Assembly: GCA_015277795.1 (NCBI GenBank)
Contig: CP063848.1
Coordinates: 2,666,001-2,730,000 of the forward strand
Length of the DNA stretch: 64,000 bases
Source: Massilia sp. UMI-21
Lineage (GTDB): Bacteria; Pseudomonadota; Gammaproteobacteria; Burkholderiales; Burkholderiaceae_D
Direction: 5' to 3'
The translations under genes were made by a program, and so were the position numbers. Below, one piece after another: positions 1-8,933 of this stretch (position 1 is its first letter; each line of letters starts with the position of its first letter). A model generated the notes under the pieces. It searched no databases and was not told where the DNA came from. It saw only the letters and a program-made list of their open reading frames with translations.

Positions 1-2
1 AG

Positions 3-641
3 CTACTTGCCCAGCCGGCGGCCGACCCGCCGGAAGGCCTCGGTCAGGGCAGCGGCACCGACTGCCGCCGCCAGGGGGCCGGCCGAGAACGGCATCGGAT
101 CGGCCTGGATCGCCGCGAAAAAGGCGAGCGTGATGCCGAACGCGGCCACGGCGCTGGTCAGGGTCAGCAGCCAGGTGCGGCGCGCCAGCAGGGTGATCGC
201 GGCCAGCGAGATGGCGACCTGTTGGGCGACCGAAGCGGCCGCCCACTGGCGGTGCCGGTGCAGCTCCCGCTCGGACCGGGCATTCCATTCGGCCGAGGCG
301 GCCTCGAAGCGCTCGGCCTCCTTGCGGATCGTTTCCTTCTCGATGCCGTAGCGCTGGATTTCCTCGCGGTAGTGGGTCTGGTCCACGCCCGGCAGGCTGG
401 CGCCGAGCTCGGCCAGGTTCTGGCGGCTGGTCTTGGCCTGGTAATGGCCCCAGGCATTGGCGGCGCTGGTCTTGTCGATCGCCGCATTACTCTTGTACAG
501 GGCGGCATTGTTGTGGGCGGCGCTGCCGATGAAGCCGAACATGGTGCCGAGCGTGGCCAGGATGGCGATCAGCACCGCCACCTTGCCGGCGAAGCCGTCC
601 CCGCCCCGGGTGCCGGGGGTGCGAATCGCCTGGTCCGTCAT
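3..641 (-). CDS. DUF4337 family membrane protein
   Basis: A 212-residue protein of unknown function. It has one hydrophobic segment near residues 20-40, a charged helical stretch (about 85-130) with the A-N-A-W-x-x-Y-Q-A-K type motif that marks DUF4337, and two or three hydrophobic segments in the C-terminal third. It is therefore probably an inner-membrane protein with a cytoplasmic or periplasmic coiled middle. It starts 4 nt after the folA stop codon, so the two are probably co-transcribed. The stop codon is at the very edge of the window (3-5). Family assignment is from sequence pattern only; no function is inferred. Confidence 0.75.
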   Translation of the reverse strand: MTDQAIRTPGTRGGDGFAGKVAVLIAILATLGTMFGFIGSAAHNNAALYKSNAAIDKTSAANAWGHYQAKTSRQNLAELGASLPGVDQTHYREEIQRYGIEKETIRKEAERFEAASAEWNARSERELHRHRQWAAASVAQQVAISLAAITLLARRTWLLTLTSAVAAFGITLAFFAAIQADPMPFSAGPLAAAVGAAALTEAFRRVGRRLGK

Positions 642-645
642 CGGG

Positions 646-1137
646 TCAGCGCTCCTTACGGATATAGGTCACGAAAGTGTACTTGTAGCCGTTCTTTTCG
701 GAGAAATGGGGATCCCGGGCAGTTTCGGTCCACTCATTCGGATCGATTTTTGGGAAAAATGTGTCGCATTCATAAACATGGTCAATCTCAGTCACGATCA
801 TCCGATCCGCAATCGCCATCGATTCGGCAAATATTTGTCCGCCGCCGATGATGCTAGCATCTTGACCATTGAGCATCTCGAAGGCTGCTTCTAACGAGCC
901 TGCTGCCTCTGCGCCCTCGTGTGACCAATGTGGATTTCTCGTAATAACGATGTTTCGGCGCTTAGGCAATGGTTTGCCTAGCGAATCGAAGGTTCTTCGC
1001 CCCATCAAAATGGGGCGGTCGATCGTTACGCGTTTGAAGTGTGCTAAGTCTTCCGGGAGATACCACGGCATCTGATTGTTGATGCCAATACCACGTTGTG
1101 CGTCGAACGCTACTACCAGAGTTAGTTGCGGCTTCAA
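646..1137 (-). CDS. folA: Dihydrofolate reductase
   Basis: Reduces dihydrofolate to tetrahydrofolate with NADPH, recycling the folate that thymidylate synthase oxidises. The 163-residue product has the usual length and motifs: the N-terminal V-A-F-D strand, G-I-G-I-N-N-Q-M-P-W, catalytic Asp30 in L-P-E-D-L-A-H-F-K, M-G-R-R-T-F and I-I-G-G-G-Q-I-F. The only suitable start is TTG at 1137; the nearby upstream ATG is out of frame and runs into a stop. Base composition is odd: I count 148 G+C in 300 bases (661-960), about 49%, against roughly two-thirds G+C for neighbours. This suggests acquisition or replacement by transfer. It lies downstream of thyA on the same strand with a 138-nt gap. A trimethoprim-insensitive variant cannot be judged from sequence alone. 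Confidence 0.93.
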   Translation of the reverse strand: MKPQLTLVVAFDAQRGIGINNQMPWYLPEDLAHFKRVTIDRPILMGRRTFDSLGKPLPKRRNIVITRNPHWSHEGAEAAGSLEAAFEMLNGQDASIIGGGQIFAESMAIADRMIVTEIDHVYECDTFFPKIDPNEWTETARDPHFSEKNGYKYTFVTYIRKER

Positions 1138-1222
1138 CGGGCCACCATGTAACAGACGAATTCAGTGTTGTGGGGGCGCATTAGTTTGTCCATCCTGTGG
1201 AGCTTATGATTCTCGATCCGAA

Positions 1223-1251
1223 ATGTTGTCGCTTCGTAAGCGCAATGTCAA
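1223..1251 (-). promoter_or_regulatory. Possible folA promoter
   Basis: In the 138-nt gap between thyA and folA the minus strand carries a perfect -35 hexamer TTGACA (1246-1251), a 17-nt spacer and a poor -10 CAACAT (1223-1228). It could give folA its own transcript. The -10 match is weak (three of six), so this is tentative. Confidence 0.3.
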
Positions 1252-1275
1252 GCGATATGCGCTTTTGCAGAGCAT

Positions 1276-2070
1276 TCAAACGGCCACCGGCGCCTTGATC
1301 GCGGGTTCCGGATCGTAGCCGACCACCTCGAAATCCTCGAAGCGGTAGTCGAACAGCGAATCCGGCTTGCGCTTGATGCGCAGCCGCGGCAGCGCCTTCG
1401 GCGTGCGCGAGAGCTGCAGCGCGACCTGCTCCAGGTGGTTGCTGTACAGGTGGCAGTCGCCGCCGGTCCAGATGAATTCTCCTACTTCCAGCCCGGCCTG
1501 CTGCGCCATCATGTGGGTCAGGATCGCGTACGAGGCGATATTGAAGGGCACGCCCAGGAAGATGTCGGCGCTGCGCTGGTACAGCTGGCAGGACAGCTTG
1601 CCGTCGGCCACGTAGAACTGGAACAGGGCATGGCAGGGCGGCAGCTTCATGTCGGGCAGGTCGGCCACGTTCCAGCTTGATACCACCATGCGGCGCGAGT
1701 CCGGCGTGTTGCGGATCTGGTCCAGCACCTGCGTGATCTGGTCGATATGGCCGCCATCGGGCGTCGGCCAGCTGCGCCACTGGTAGCCGTAGATCGGACC
1801 GAGATTGCCGTCGGCATCGGCCCATTCGTCCCAGATGCTGACCCCGTTCTGCTTCAGGTAGGCGATATTGGTCGAGCCTTGCAGGAACCAGATCAGCTCA
1901 TGGATGATGGACCTCAGATGGACCTTCTTGGTGGTGAGCAGGGGGAAGCCCTGCTGCAGGTCGAAACGCATCTGGTGGCCGAACACCGACAGGGTGCCGG
2001 TACCGGTGCGGTCGGTCTTGACCGCGCCATGTTCTTGCACATGGCGCATGAAATCGAGGTATTGGCGCAT
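1276..2070 (-). CDS. thyA: Thymidylate synthase
   Basis: Methylates dUMP to dTMP using 5,10-methylene-tetrahydrofolate, the only de novo dTMP route in most bacteria. The 264-residue protein matches the E. coli length exactly. Nucleophile Cys146 lies in [10 protein letters not shown], and the R-T-G-T-G-T loop (21-26), the W-D-E-W segment and the [12 protein letters not shown] substrate motif are present. I chose the ATG at 2070 (M-R-Q-Y-L-D-F) because the upstream in-frame extension has no conservation and would exceed the family length. It precedes folA on the same strand, fitting a shared folate function. Confidence 0.97.
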   Translation of the reverse strand: MRQYLDFMRHVQEHGAVKTDRTGTGTLSVFGHQMRFDLQQGFPLLTTKKVHLRSIIHELIWFLQGSTNIAYLKQNGVSIWDEWADADGNLGPIYGYQWRSWPTPDGGHIDQITQVLDQIRNTPDSRRMVVSSWNVADLPDMKLPPCHALFQFYVADGKLSCQLYQRSADIFLGVPFNIASYAILTHMMAQQAGLEVGEFIWTGGDCHLYSNHLEQVALQLSRTPKALPRLRIKRKPDSLFDYRFEDFEVVGYDPEPAIKAPVAV

Positions 2071-2180
2071 TACGAATGACAATGGGTGACAGTCTGACAT
2101 TGTAACCGAGAGCGCGCCGATGGGCAGCGGCCATGCCGGTTCGCCGGCACAGGCGTGCGATGGCGCGCCCGGTGCTCGGG

Positions 2181-2186
2181 TATAGT
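2181..2186 (+). promoter_or_regulatory. -10 element abutting a start codon (leaderless candidate)
   Basis: TATAGT at 2181-2186 ends six bases before the ATG at 2193, with no ribosome-binding site between. If it is the -10 element, transcription would begin at or next to the A of the start codon, giving a leaderless mRNA. No clear -35 is visible. Confidence 0.3.
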
Positions 2187-2192
2187 CGGCCC

Positions 2193-2534
2193 ATGACGAC
2201 TTCCACGACATATCCGGCCACGCCGGACGGCCGCTACTTCGTCGTCGCCGGCCGCCTCTGGCGCACCAGTAATCCGGCGCTCGCGCCGCAGCAGCGGCAG
2301 GCGCTGGTGGACGCGCTGATGGCGGCGCGCCGGCAGGTCGGCGCCGCCCGGCGTGCGGGCGACCCCGACGCGGAGCGCGCCGCGCGCGCGGCGGTCGATG
2401 CCGCCAAGCGGGGGCTGGGCGAGCGCGGCCCGGTGTGGTGGACCGACGGCGCGCCCGACTTCAACCGGCGGATGGCGAAGAATACGCCCTACGCCGCGTG
2501 GTACGCGGCCCTGCCGCCGGATGCCGCCGGCTAG
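2193..2534 (+). CDS. Conserved hypothetical protein (113 aa)
   Basis: A small soluble protein of unknown function. The N-terminus reads as a short beta-strand pair ([12 protein letters not shown]). It is followed by an Ala/Arg-rich helix (about 28-75) and a conserved-looking tail with [14 protein letters not shown] and a final Y-A-A-W-Y-A-A-L. I recall tails of this type in small uncharacterised proteobacterial proteins, but I cannot name a domain. The ATG at 2193 was chosen over an upstream in-frame ATG (2133) because the extension lies over a probable -10 sequence and is Arg-rich shadow-like sequence. It is divergent from thyA. Confidence 0.75.
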   Translation: MTTSTTYPATPDGRYFVVAGRLWRTSNPALAPQQRQALVDALMAARRQVGAARRAGDPDAERAARAAVDAAKRGLGERGPVWWTDGAPDFNRRMAKNTPYAAWYAALPPDAAG

Positions 2535-2607
2535 GGGCGGTCTGACTTGCAGCGGGCACGGGATGCCGACCGGGCCATGACGAGCATGTCCTTGTCGCGA
2601 GCGGAAA

Positions 2608-3717
2608 TTAGTCGGACAGGCCCTGGTCGCCCGGCGCGGCCAGGGCCCGCGCGAACAGCGCGAGCGCCGCGTGCACCTGCTTGTCCGTCGCACGCACCAG
2701 GTTGTCTCCCACGTACAGCTCGAAGTAACTGGTGCCGGGGAGGGCGGCACTGGCGATGCGGTTGAAGATCCAGATGCCGTGCTGCTCGGCCAGCGCGCGG
2801 CGGATCGCCAGCGCGCGTTCCGGCGTCACCGGCAGGTGCAGGTGCAGCATATTGGCCTGCGGCGCGCCCGGGTTGACGCGGATGATCGGATGCGCGGCCA
2901 GCGCCTGGTACAGGAACCGGGTACGGCGCAGGTAGTCCGGCATCGCCGCAAGGCGCGCGTCGAACTGCATCGCGGCCGCGACCGCGTAGGGCGAGCGGTG
3001 GATCACGTTGCCGCCTTCGCGCCGGAACCACTCGGCCGCGCGGTCCACGAATTCGCGCGTGCCGGCCAGCATGGCGCCGCCCAGGCCGCCGATGCCCTTG
3101 TAGAGCGAGACGTAGACCGAATCGAAGCCGGCCGCCACCTCGTGCAGCGGCTTGCCGTAGCCGGTGGCGGCTTCCCACAGGCGCGCACCGTCCATGTGCA
3201 GGTGGGCGCCGCGCGCCCGGCAGTGGGCCTTGATCGCTTCCAGCTCGTCCCAGGGCGACAGCTGGCCGCCGATCTCGCGCAGCGGCAGCTCCAGGCCCAC
3301 CGCGCCCAGGCGGTCGGGAATCGCGGCCAGGTCGGCCACGCTCCACGGACGGTAGGGGTCGCCCGCCCGGAGCGCCTTGAAGTGGCCCAGCAACTGGTAA
3401 TTGGAGCGCTCGTGCACGAAGATGTGCGAGGTCGGATGCAGGGCGACCAGGTCGCGTGCGCGGTCCTGGCAGGCCAGGCGCAGGGCCGTGACCTGGGCCA
3501 TGGTGCCGCTGATGCAGAACACCGCGGCCTCCATGCCCAGCAGGCGCGCGACCTTGGCCTCGAATTCCTGCAGCAGGGCGCCGCTGCAGTAGACGTCGTG
3601 CTCGACGCCGCGCGCCTCGCACCATGCCGCCATGGCGGCAAACAGTTCGGCCGGCGGCCGGGCGCGGTGGCCGGGAAATACGGTGTGGCAGCTGCGCTGC
3701 AAGGCGGTGTCGTTCAA
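2608..3717 (-). CDS. ltaE: Low-specificity L-threonine aldolase
   Basis: A fold-type I pyridoxal-phosphate enzyme that cleaves L-threonine or L-allo-threonine to glycine and acetaldehyde. The PLP lysine is Lys207 in S-L-Y-K-G-I-G-G, and H-M-D-G-A-R-L-W (about 174-181) carries the PLP-binding Asp and Arg typical of the family. The 369-residue length is normal if translation starts at TTG 3717, which has a GGGAG site six bases upstream. A longer in-frame ATG start would add a low-complexity Arg-rich leader and is rejected. It appears to be a single-gene unit, convergent with the small gene at 2193. Confidence 0.88.
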   Translation of the reverse strand: MNDTALQRSCHTVFPGHRARPPAELFAAMAAWCEARGVEHDVYCSGALLQEFEAKVARLLGMEAAVFCISGTMAQVTALRLACQDRARDLVALHPTSHIFVHERSNYQLLGHFKALRAGDPYRPWSVADLAAIPDRLGAVGLELPLREIGGQLSPWDELEAIKAHCRARGAHLHMDGARLWEAATGYGKPLHEVAAGFDSVYVSLYKGIGGLGGAMLAGTREFVDRAAEWFRREGGNVIHRSPYAVAAAMQFDARLAAMPDYLRRTRFLYQALAAHPIIRVNPGAPQANMLHLHLPVTPERALAIRRALAEQHGIWIFNRIASAALPGTSYFELYVGDNLVRATDKQVHAALALFARALAAPGDQGLSD

Positions 3718-3784
3718 GTGGGGCTCCCGTGCAAGCCCGCCACTGTACACCAAACCCCCTGCCGTGCGAGCCAGGCCCCGAGCA

Positions 3785-5815
3785 TCAGGGCGCGCCCAGC
3801 GCCAGGCGGCTCGCCGGCGCCTGCGGCGCCGCGATCGCGGTGCCGGCATCGGCCAGTCGGAACAGGCGCACGGCACGCGCCAGCGCGGCGGCCTGGTCCT
3901 GCATCGCCTGCGCGGCGGCGCTGGCCTGCTCGACCAGGGCGGCGTTCTGCTGGGTCGCCTCGTCCATCTCGCCGACCGAGCGGTTGACGTGCTCGATGCC
4001 GCTGCTCTGCTCCTGGCTGGCGGCGGTGATGTCGGACATGATATCGGTCACGCGCGCCACGCTGGAGAGCACCTCGTTCATGGTCAGGCCCGCTTCGGCC
4101 ACCAGCTTGCTGCCGGCGTCCACCTCGTCGTTGGAGGTGGCGATCAGGACCTTGATTTCCCTGGCCGCCGCAGCGCAGCGCTGGGCCAGGCCGCGCACCT
4201 CGCTGGCGACGACGGCGAAGCCGCGCCCCTGTTCGCCGGCGCGCGCCGCTTCGACGGCCGCGTTCAGCGCCAGGATATTGGTCTGGAAGGCGATGCCGTC
4301 GATGACGCCGGTGATGTCGGAGATCTTGCGCGAGGACTGGGTGATGGCGTCCATGCGCTCGATCACCTGGGCCACGGTGGCGCCGCTCTTCTCGGCGACG
4401 GTCGAGGCGCCGAGCGCGAGCTGGTTGGCCTGGCGCGCATGGTCGGCATTCCGGCGCACGGTGGCGGTGAGCTGGTCCATCATGGAGGCCGTGCCGGCCA
4501 GGCTGGCGGCCTGTTCCTCGGTACGCTGGCACAGGTCGAGGTTGCCGGCCGAAATTTCCTGCGAGGCGTTGGCGATCTGCTCGGCGCCTTCGCGCACCTT
4601 GCCCACCACCGCGGACAGGCCGGCGCCGATGGTATTGATGGCCTCGTTCAGCAGGCCGATCTCGTCGCGGCGGGTGCTCGCCACCTTCGCGCTCAGGTCG
4701 CCCTCGGCGATCCGCCGGGCCACGTCGCGTACTTCGGCCAGCGGACGCGAGACCTTGACGCGCATGGTTGCGTACAGCACGCCGGCCAGCACGCCCAGCG
4801 CCAGCAGGCCGAAGCCGATGAAGCGGTTGCGCAGGCTGCTTGCAGCCGCCGTGATCTCGTCCAGGTAGGTGCCGCCGGCGACGATCCAGTTCCAGTCCGC
4901 GATGTGGGTATAGACCACGAACTTCTCGCGCGGCGCGGCTTCGCCCGGGTTCTGCCAGTCGTAGCGGATGCTGCCGTCCTTTTTCGCGAGGATCTCCTTG
5001 ATGAAGAAGCGGCCGCCGGCGTCCTTGCTCTCGGCGATGTTGCTGCCCTCCTTGGCCGGGTGCACGATCAGCGTGCCCGCCGCCTTGCCGGGCGTTGCGT
5101 CGAGCACGTAGAAGTAGCCGGTGTCGCCCACGCTCATGGCGCGGATGCGGTCCTTCAGCACGGCCAGGTCGGCGCCGATGTCGACCGCCGCCTGCAGCGC
5201 CCCCACCACCTTGCCGGCGCCGTCGGACAGCAGTTGGTAATGGGCGATGGTCTGCCTGCCGGACAGGGAGGCCGGGCCGGTCCAGTCGCGCCCGGCGCGC
5301 AGGGCGGCGTAGGCCGGGCTGGCGCGGTCGAGGGCGGCGCCGACGGCGCGTGCGCCGCCCTCCTTCTTCACCGAACTGCTCACGCTCGTGAAATCGTCGC
5401 CGTCGGCGACGAAAATGGTGGCGAGCCCGCCGGTCTGCGCGCTGAAGCGGTCGGGCACGTCCGCATCGAGGTTCAGCAGCCTGCCGTCGAGCAGGAGAGC
5501 GGGCGTGGCCTTGCCGTCGATCTCGACCGGCGCGGCCGGGTCCAGCGCCAGGCTGCCGCTCAGCGCCGACTTGAGGATTTTGCCGAAACCGAGGGCCTGC
5601 GCGCTCGCACCCCGGTTGTACATCTCGACCGTGTTGGCGACGCTGCGCAGCTCCTTGGACACGCTCTGGGCGGCGCGTTCTTCGAGCATCGAGGAAATCG
5701 CCATCGTGATCACCACCAGCAGGGCGGCAATCGTGGCGCCCATCAGGGCGAAGGTGATGGCGCTGATGCGGGTGCCGAGGGTCCAGCCGGCGGCCTTGCG
5801 ATTGTTATTGTTCAT
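3785..5815 (-). CDS. Methyl-accepting chemotaxis protein with Cache sensor
   Basis: A 676-residue transmembrane chemoreceptor. Order: a short cytoplasmic N-terminus, transmembrane helix 1 (about 15-38), and a periplasmic double/Cache-type ligand domain (about 40-330) containing the R-Y-D-W-Q-N-P-G segment and the W-N-W-I-V-A-G-G-T-Y end typical of single-Cache modules. Then come transmembrane helix 2 (about 335-355), a HAMP linker and a long coiled signalling domain whose hairpin tip reads G-R-G-F-A-V-V-A-S-E-V-R-G-L-A-Q-R. The hairpin would bind CheA/CheW. The ligand cannot be predicted; Cache domains often bind small carboxylates or amino acids. No chemotaxis genes are adjacent. Confidence 0.93.
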   Translation of the reverse strand: MNNNNRKAAGWTLGTRISAITFALMGATIAALLVVITMAISSMLEERAAQSVSKELRSVANTVEMYNRGASAQALGFGKILKSALSGSLALDPAAPVEIDGKATPALLLDGRLLNLDADVPDRFSAQTGGLATIFVADGDDFTSVSSSVKKEGGARAVGAALDRASPAYAALRAGRDWTGPASLSGRQTIAHYQLLSDGAGKVVGALQAAVDIGADLAVLKDRIRAMSVGDTGYFYVLDATPGKAAGTLIVHPAKEGSNIAESKDAGGRFFIKEILAKKDGSIRYDWQNPGEAAPREKFVVYTHIADWNWIVAGGTYLDEITAAASSLRNRFIGFGLLALGVLAGVLYATMRVKVSRPLAEVRDVARRIAEGDLSAKVASTRRDEIGLLNEAINTIGAGLSAVVGKVREGAEQIANASQEISAGNLDLCQRTEEQAASLAGTASMMDQLTATVRRNADHARQANQLALGASTVAEKSGATVAQVIERMDAITQSSRKISDITGVIDGIAFQTNILALNAAVEAARAGEQGRGFAVVASEVRGLAQRCAAAAREIKVLIATSNDEVDAGSKLVAEAGLTMNEVLSSVARVTDIMSDITAASQEQSSGIEHVNRSVGEMDEATQQNAALVEQASAAAQAMQDQAAALARAVRLFRLADAGTAIAAPQAPASRLALGAP

Positions 5816-5863
5816 GAAATAGTGACGGGTCGAGGGGAGCCGATCATACCGTTCACTATTTCA

Positions 5864-5915
5864 TTGTGGCAACAACTGTTGTCAAAAATTTGTCGAATTT
5901 GATGCGTTGCCACAA
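5864..5915. promoter_or_regulatory. Inverted repeat in the chemoreceptor promoter region
   Basis: TTGTGGCAAC (5864-5873) and its exact complement GTTGCCACAA (5906-5915) flank 32 bases. Just inside the left arm is a second palindrome, ACAACTGTTGT (5872-5882). The site lies about 50 bases upstream of the chemoreceptor start and downstream of the ABC exporter stop. It could be an operator or a weak bidirectional terminator stem; there is no T-tract beside it. Confidence 0.4.
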
Positions 5916-5949
5916 CACCAAGGCCGTGCCGCGCGCGGCATGGGTCCGG

Positions 5950-7794
5950 TCAGGATAGCTGCTCGAGCGGCACCGGCGCCTGGAACTGCAAGGCCGCCAG
6001 CTTGGCGTAGACGCCGCCCTGCGCCACCAGCGAGGCGTGCGTGCCGGACTCCGCCACGCGTCCATCGTCCAGCACGACGATGCGGTCGGCGCGCTGCACG
6101 GTGGCCAGGCGGTGGGCGATGATGATGGTGGTGCGCCCCACCAGCGCCGCCTCCAGCGCGCGCTGCACCAGGCGCTCCGACTCGGCGTCCAGCGCGCTGG
6201 TGGCTTCGTCGAGCAGCAGCAGGGGCGGGTTCTTGAGCAGGGCGCGGGCGATCGCGATGCGCTGGCGCTGGCCGCCCGACAGGCGCACGCCGCGCTCGCC
6301 CAGGAACGAGCCGTAGCCCTGCGGCAGGCGCTCGATGAACTCGTGGGCGGCGGCCATCTTCGCGGCCGCAATCACTTCGTCGTCGCTGGCCTCGGGGCGG
6401 CCATAGCGGATGTTCTCCAGCGCGCTGCTCGAGAAGATGATGGTGTCCTGGGGCACGATGCCGATCGCGTCGCGCAGCGTGTGCAGGGCCAGGTCGCGGA
6501 TGTCGATGCCCTCCAGGCGGATGCTGCCGGCCTGCGGGTCGTAGAAGCGCAGCAGCAGCTGGAACAGGGTGGTCTTGCCGGCGCCGGAGGGGCCGACCAG
6601 GGCCACGGTTTCGCCGGCCGCGATGTCGAGCTTGAGGTGCGCCAGCGCCGCGCTATCGAGCCGCGAAGGGTAGCTGAAGCTGACGTCCTGCAGGCTGACG
6701 CGGGCGCCGTTGCCGGTGCGTGGCGGGAGCGGCTGCGGACGCGCCGGGTCCTGGATGTCGGAGCGGGCCGCCAGCAGTTCCAGCAGGCGTTCGGTGGCGC
6801 CGGCGGCGCGCTGGGCTTCGCCCATCACTTCCGACAGCGCGCCGATCGAACCGGCCACGATCGCCGCGTACAGGATGAATTGTCCGAGGTCGCCGCCGCT
6901 CATGGTCCCGCGAAGCACCGCATGGGCGCCGAGCCAGAGCACGAATACGATGGCGCCGAACACCAGCACGATGGCCAGCATGGTCAGGGTGGCGCGCGCC
7001 CGGATGCGCCGGATCGCGGTCTGGAAGGCGCCGTCGACCGAGTGCTGGAAGCGGCCGGCTTCGATTCCTTCGTGGGTGAAGGCCTGCACGGTGGGCATGG
7101 CGTTGAGGATTTCGCCGGCCAGCGCCGAGGCGTCGGCGATGCGGTCCTGCGAGTCGCGCGAGAGCTGGCGCACGCGCCGCCCGAACATCACGATCGGCAG
7201 CACCACCAGCACCAGCAGGCCGAGGATGATGGCGGTGAGCTTGGGGCTGGTCACGAACAGCATCACCAGGCCGCCGGCGAACAGCAGGGTATTGCGCAGG
7301 GCCAGCGAGATGCTGGTGCCCACCACGCTCTGGATCAGGGTGGTGTCGGTGGTCAGGCGCGACAGTACTTCGCCGGTGCGGGTGGTCTCGAAGAACTCGG
7401 GACTCTGGTGCACCACGTGGCGATAGACCGCGGCGCGGATGTCGGCGGTGACGCGCTCGCCCAGCCAGGACACCATGAAGAAGCGCGCCGCGGTGGCCAC
7501 GGCCAGCACCGCGGCCACGCCGAACAGGGCCAGGAAGGTGGCGTTCACGTTCTGGATGCTCTGGCTGCCGGCGCCGCCCCCGAAACCGTGGTCGATCATC
7601 TGCTTGAAGGCCGCCGGGATCGCCAGGGTCGCGCCGGCTGCGAACAGCAGGGCGATGCCGGCGAAGACGAACTGGCGGCGGTAGGGCCGCAGGAAGGGGA
7701 GCAAGCCCTTCAGGGCCGCCAGGCTGCCTTGGCGGGATGGCTTGGTGTCTGCGGTAGGGGCGGTGTCGGGGGTGCCGGTGGAGCGGGAGGTCAT
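5950..7794 (-). CDS. MsbA-type ABC exporter (fused permease and ATPase)
   Basis: A 614-residue half-transporter. The N-terminal six-helix exporter domain (about 25-330) is followed by an ATPase with Walker A G-P-S-G-A-G-K-T-T, signature L-S-G-G-Q-R-Q-R, Walker B L-L-L-L-D-E-A-T-S-A-L-D and the switch His in I-I-I-A-H-R. It would act as a homodimer exporting a lipid or hydrophobic compound; the E-X-N-R-Y-G-R-P-E-A-S-type region resembles MsbA/ATM relatives but the substrate is unknown. I used ATG 7794; an overlapping TTG a little upstream (just after the previous stop) is possible. It is last in the run that begins with wrbA. Confidence 0.88.
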   Translation of the reverse strand: MTSRSTGTPDTAPTADTKPSRQGSLAALKGLLPFLRPYRRQFVFAGIALLFAAGATLAIPAAFKQMIDHGFGGGAGSQSIQNVNATFLALFGVAAVLAVATAARFFMVSWLGERVTADIRAAVYRHVVHQSPEFFETTRTGEVLSRLTTDTTLIQSVVGTSISLALRNTLLFAGGLVMLFVTSPKLTAIILGLLVLVVLPIVMFGRRVRQLSRDSQDRIADASALAGEILNAMPTVQAFTHEGIEAGRFQHSVDGAFQTAIRRIRARATLTMLAIVLVFGAIVFVLWLGAHAVLRGTMSGGDLGQFILYAAIVAGSIGALSEVMGEAQRAAGATERLLELLAARSDIQDPARPQPLPPRTGNGARVSLQDVSFSYPSRLDSAALAHLKLDIAAGETVALVGPSGAGKTTLFQLLLRFYDPQAGSIRLEGIDIRDLALHTLRDAIGIVPQDTIIFSSSALENIRYGRPEASDDEVIAAAKMAAAHEFIERLPQGYGSFLGERGVRLSGGQRQRIAIARALLKNPPLLLLDEATSALDAESERLVQRALEAALVGRTTIIIAHRLATVQRADRIVVLDDGRVAESGTHASLVAQGGVYAKLAALQFQAPVPLEQLS

Positions 7795-7832
7795 CGTCTC
7801 GGTTGGGGTTCTTATTGCTGTTTCTTGGGTAT

Positions 7833-8933
7833 TCAAAGCTTCATCGGGCGCACGTAGCCGGTCATTTCCAGGTAGCCGCGGCCCAGCCGCTTGCCGGCGC
7901 GGCTGACCGTCACCGCGCCTTCCCAGTACACCGCGCCGGTCGAGCGCCGCGAGTCGAGTTCCTGGTCTTGCTGCAGCGGCGTCAGCTGCCAGCGCTGCGC
8001 ACCCGTGGTGACGGTCGTCGCCACCGGATATTCGGCGCCGGTGCGCGGCGACCGCCAGCGCGCGGTGGGCGTGAAACCGACCTGGTCGGGCGGGTAGCGG
8101 GTCACCTTGCCCGCCGCGTCGCGCAAGGTCGCGTGCGCCCATAGTTTACCACCTTGCTTGCTGCGGACCTGGAAAGCCATCAGCGCGCCGCCGTCGTCGA
8201 GGTTCACGCCGATCCAGTCCCAGCCCGTGGCGTCCGGCTCCAGCGCTTCGCTCGACCATTCGTGATCGAGCCAGGCGCTGCCGGTGACGGCGACCGGGGT
8301 GCTGCCGGCGCGGCCCACCTTGCCGCTCACCTTGAGCTGCGGTTCGCTGTAATAGTGGCTGGCATGCTGCGGGCTGCCGCCCTTGCGCGAATAGCCGCCT
8401 TCGCCCTGCACCAGCACCGCCTGGGTTGGCTGCAGGCGCAGTTCCAGCGTCAGTTCGCTCGAGCGGATCGTCACGCGGTAGCTGCCTTCGTCCTTGCCCG
8501 CGGCCTCGCGCACCATGCGCCAGTCGTCCAGCTTCAGGTCGGTGTTGCCGGTGCGGGCCCAGGCCAGGCCGAAGCCTTCGCGCGCGCTGCGCTGGTCGTG
8601 CACCAGGCGTCCGAGCGCCGGGTCGGACAGGGCGGCGTGGCCGATCACCAGCTGGCGCGGCGCAAAGGCGCTCGGGTTGCGCGGGTCGTGCTCGGTGCGA
8701 CTGCGGAAAAACGTCACCTGGAAGCCGAGCGGCTTGCCGTCCGGCGTCTCGACCCAGCCGGTGACGTACCACCACTCGGTGCGAAACTCCGGATGGGCGC
8801 CGAAATCGCGTGGGAACGACAGCGTCGTGCCGGGCACCACCGGGGCGAACTCGGGCGGTTCGGCATGGACCGACCGGCACAACAGCAACGACAGCAAGAA
8901 CAGCAAACACAGACACGATCGCGCAGCGCGCAT
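7833..8933 (-). CDS. AttH/CrtC-like lipocalin-fold protein, exported
   Basis: A 366-residue protein with a clear signal peptide (basic start, Leu-rich core, cleavage after about V-H-A at residue 22). The body has F-P-R-D-F-G-A-H-P-E-F-R-T-E-W-W-Y-V-T-G, the signature of the AttH / carotenoid 1,2-hydratase-like family, whose two lipocalin-like barrels bind hydrophobic ligands. Its ATG overlaps the stop of the FtsX-type permease (TAATG), so translation is probably coupled. Such proteins are often encoded beside FtsX-type permeases, which suggests lipid or small-molecule handling in the periplasm. A true carotenoid function is unlikely; no carotenoid genes are nearby. Confidence 0.85.
   Translation of the reverse strand: MRAARSCLCLLFLLSLLLCRSVHAEPPEFAPVVPGTTLSFPRDFGAHPEFRTEWWYVTGWVETPDGKPLGFQVTFFRSRTEHDPRNPSAFAPRQLVIGHAALSDPALGRLVHDQRSAREGFGLAWARTGNTDLKLDDWRMVREAAGKDEGSYRVTIRSSELTLELRLQPTQAVLVQGEGGYSRKGGSPQHASHYYSEPQLKVSGKVGRAGSTPVAVTGSAWLDHEWSSEALEPDATGWDWIGVNLDDGGALMAFQVRSKQGGKLWAHATLRDAAGKVTRYPPDQVGFTPTARWRSPRTGAEYPVATTVTTGAQRWQLTPLQQDQELDSRRSTGAVYWEGAVTVSRAGKRLGRGYLEMTGYVRPMKL

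Noticed and set aside
646..1275. folA as an integron dfr cassette
   Set aside because: I see no attC-like site (inverse core and core with imperfect palindrome) downstream of the gene, no integrase, and the gene lies in the native thyA-folA order. Foreign origin is possible, but not as a recognisable cassette.
3632..5902. A 756-codon plus-strand frame
   Set aside because: It is antisense to the chemoreceptor and the start of the aldolase gene, with low-complexity Gly/Ala/Asp composition and no domain.
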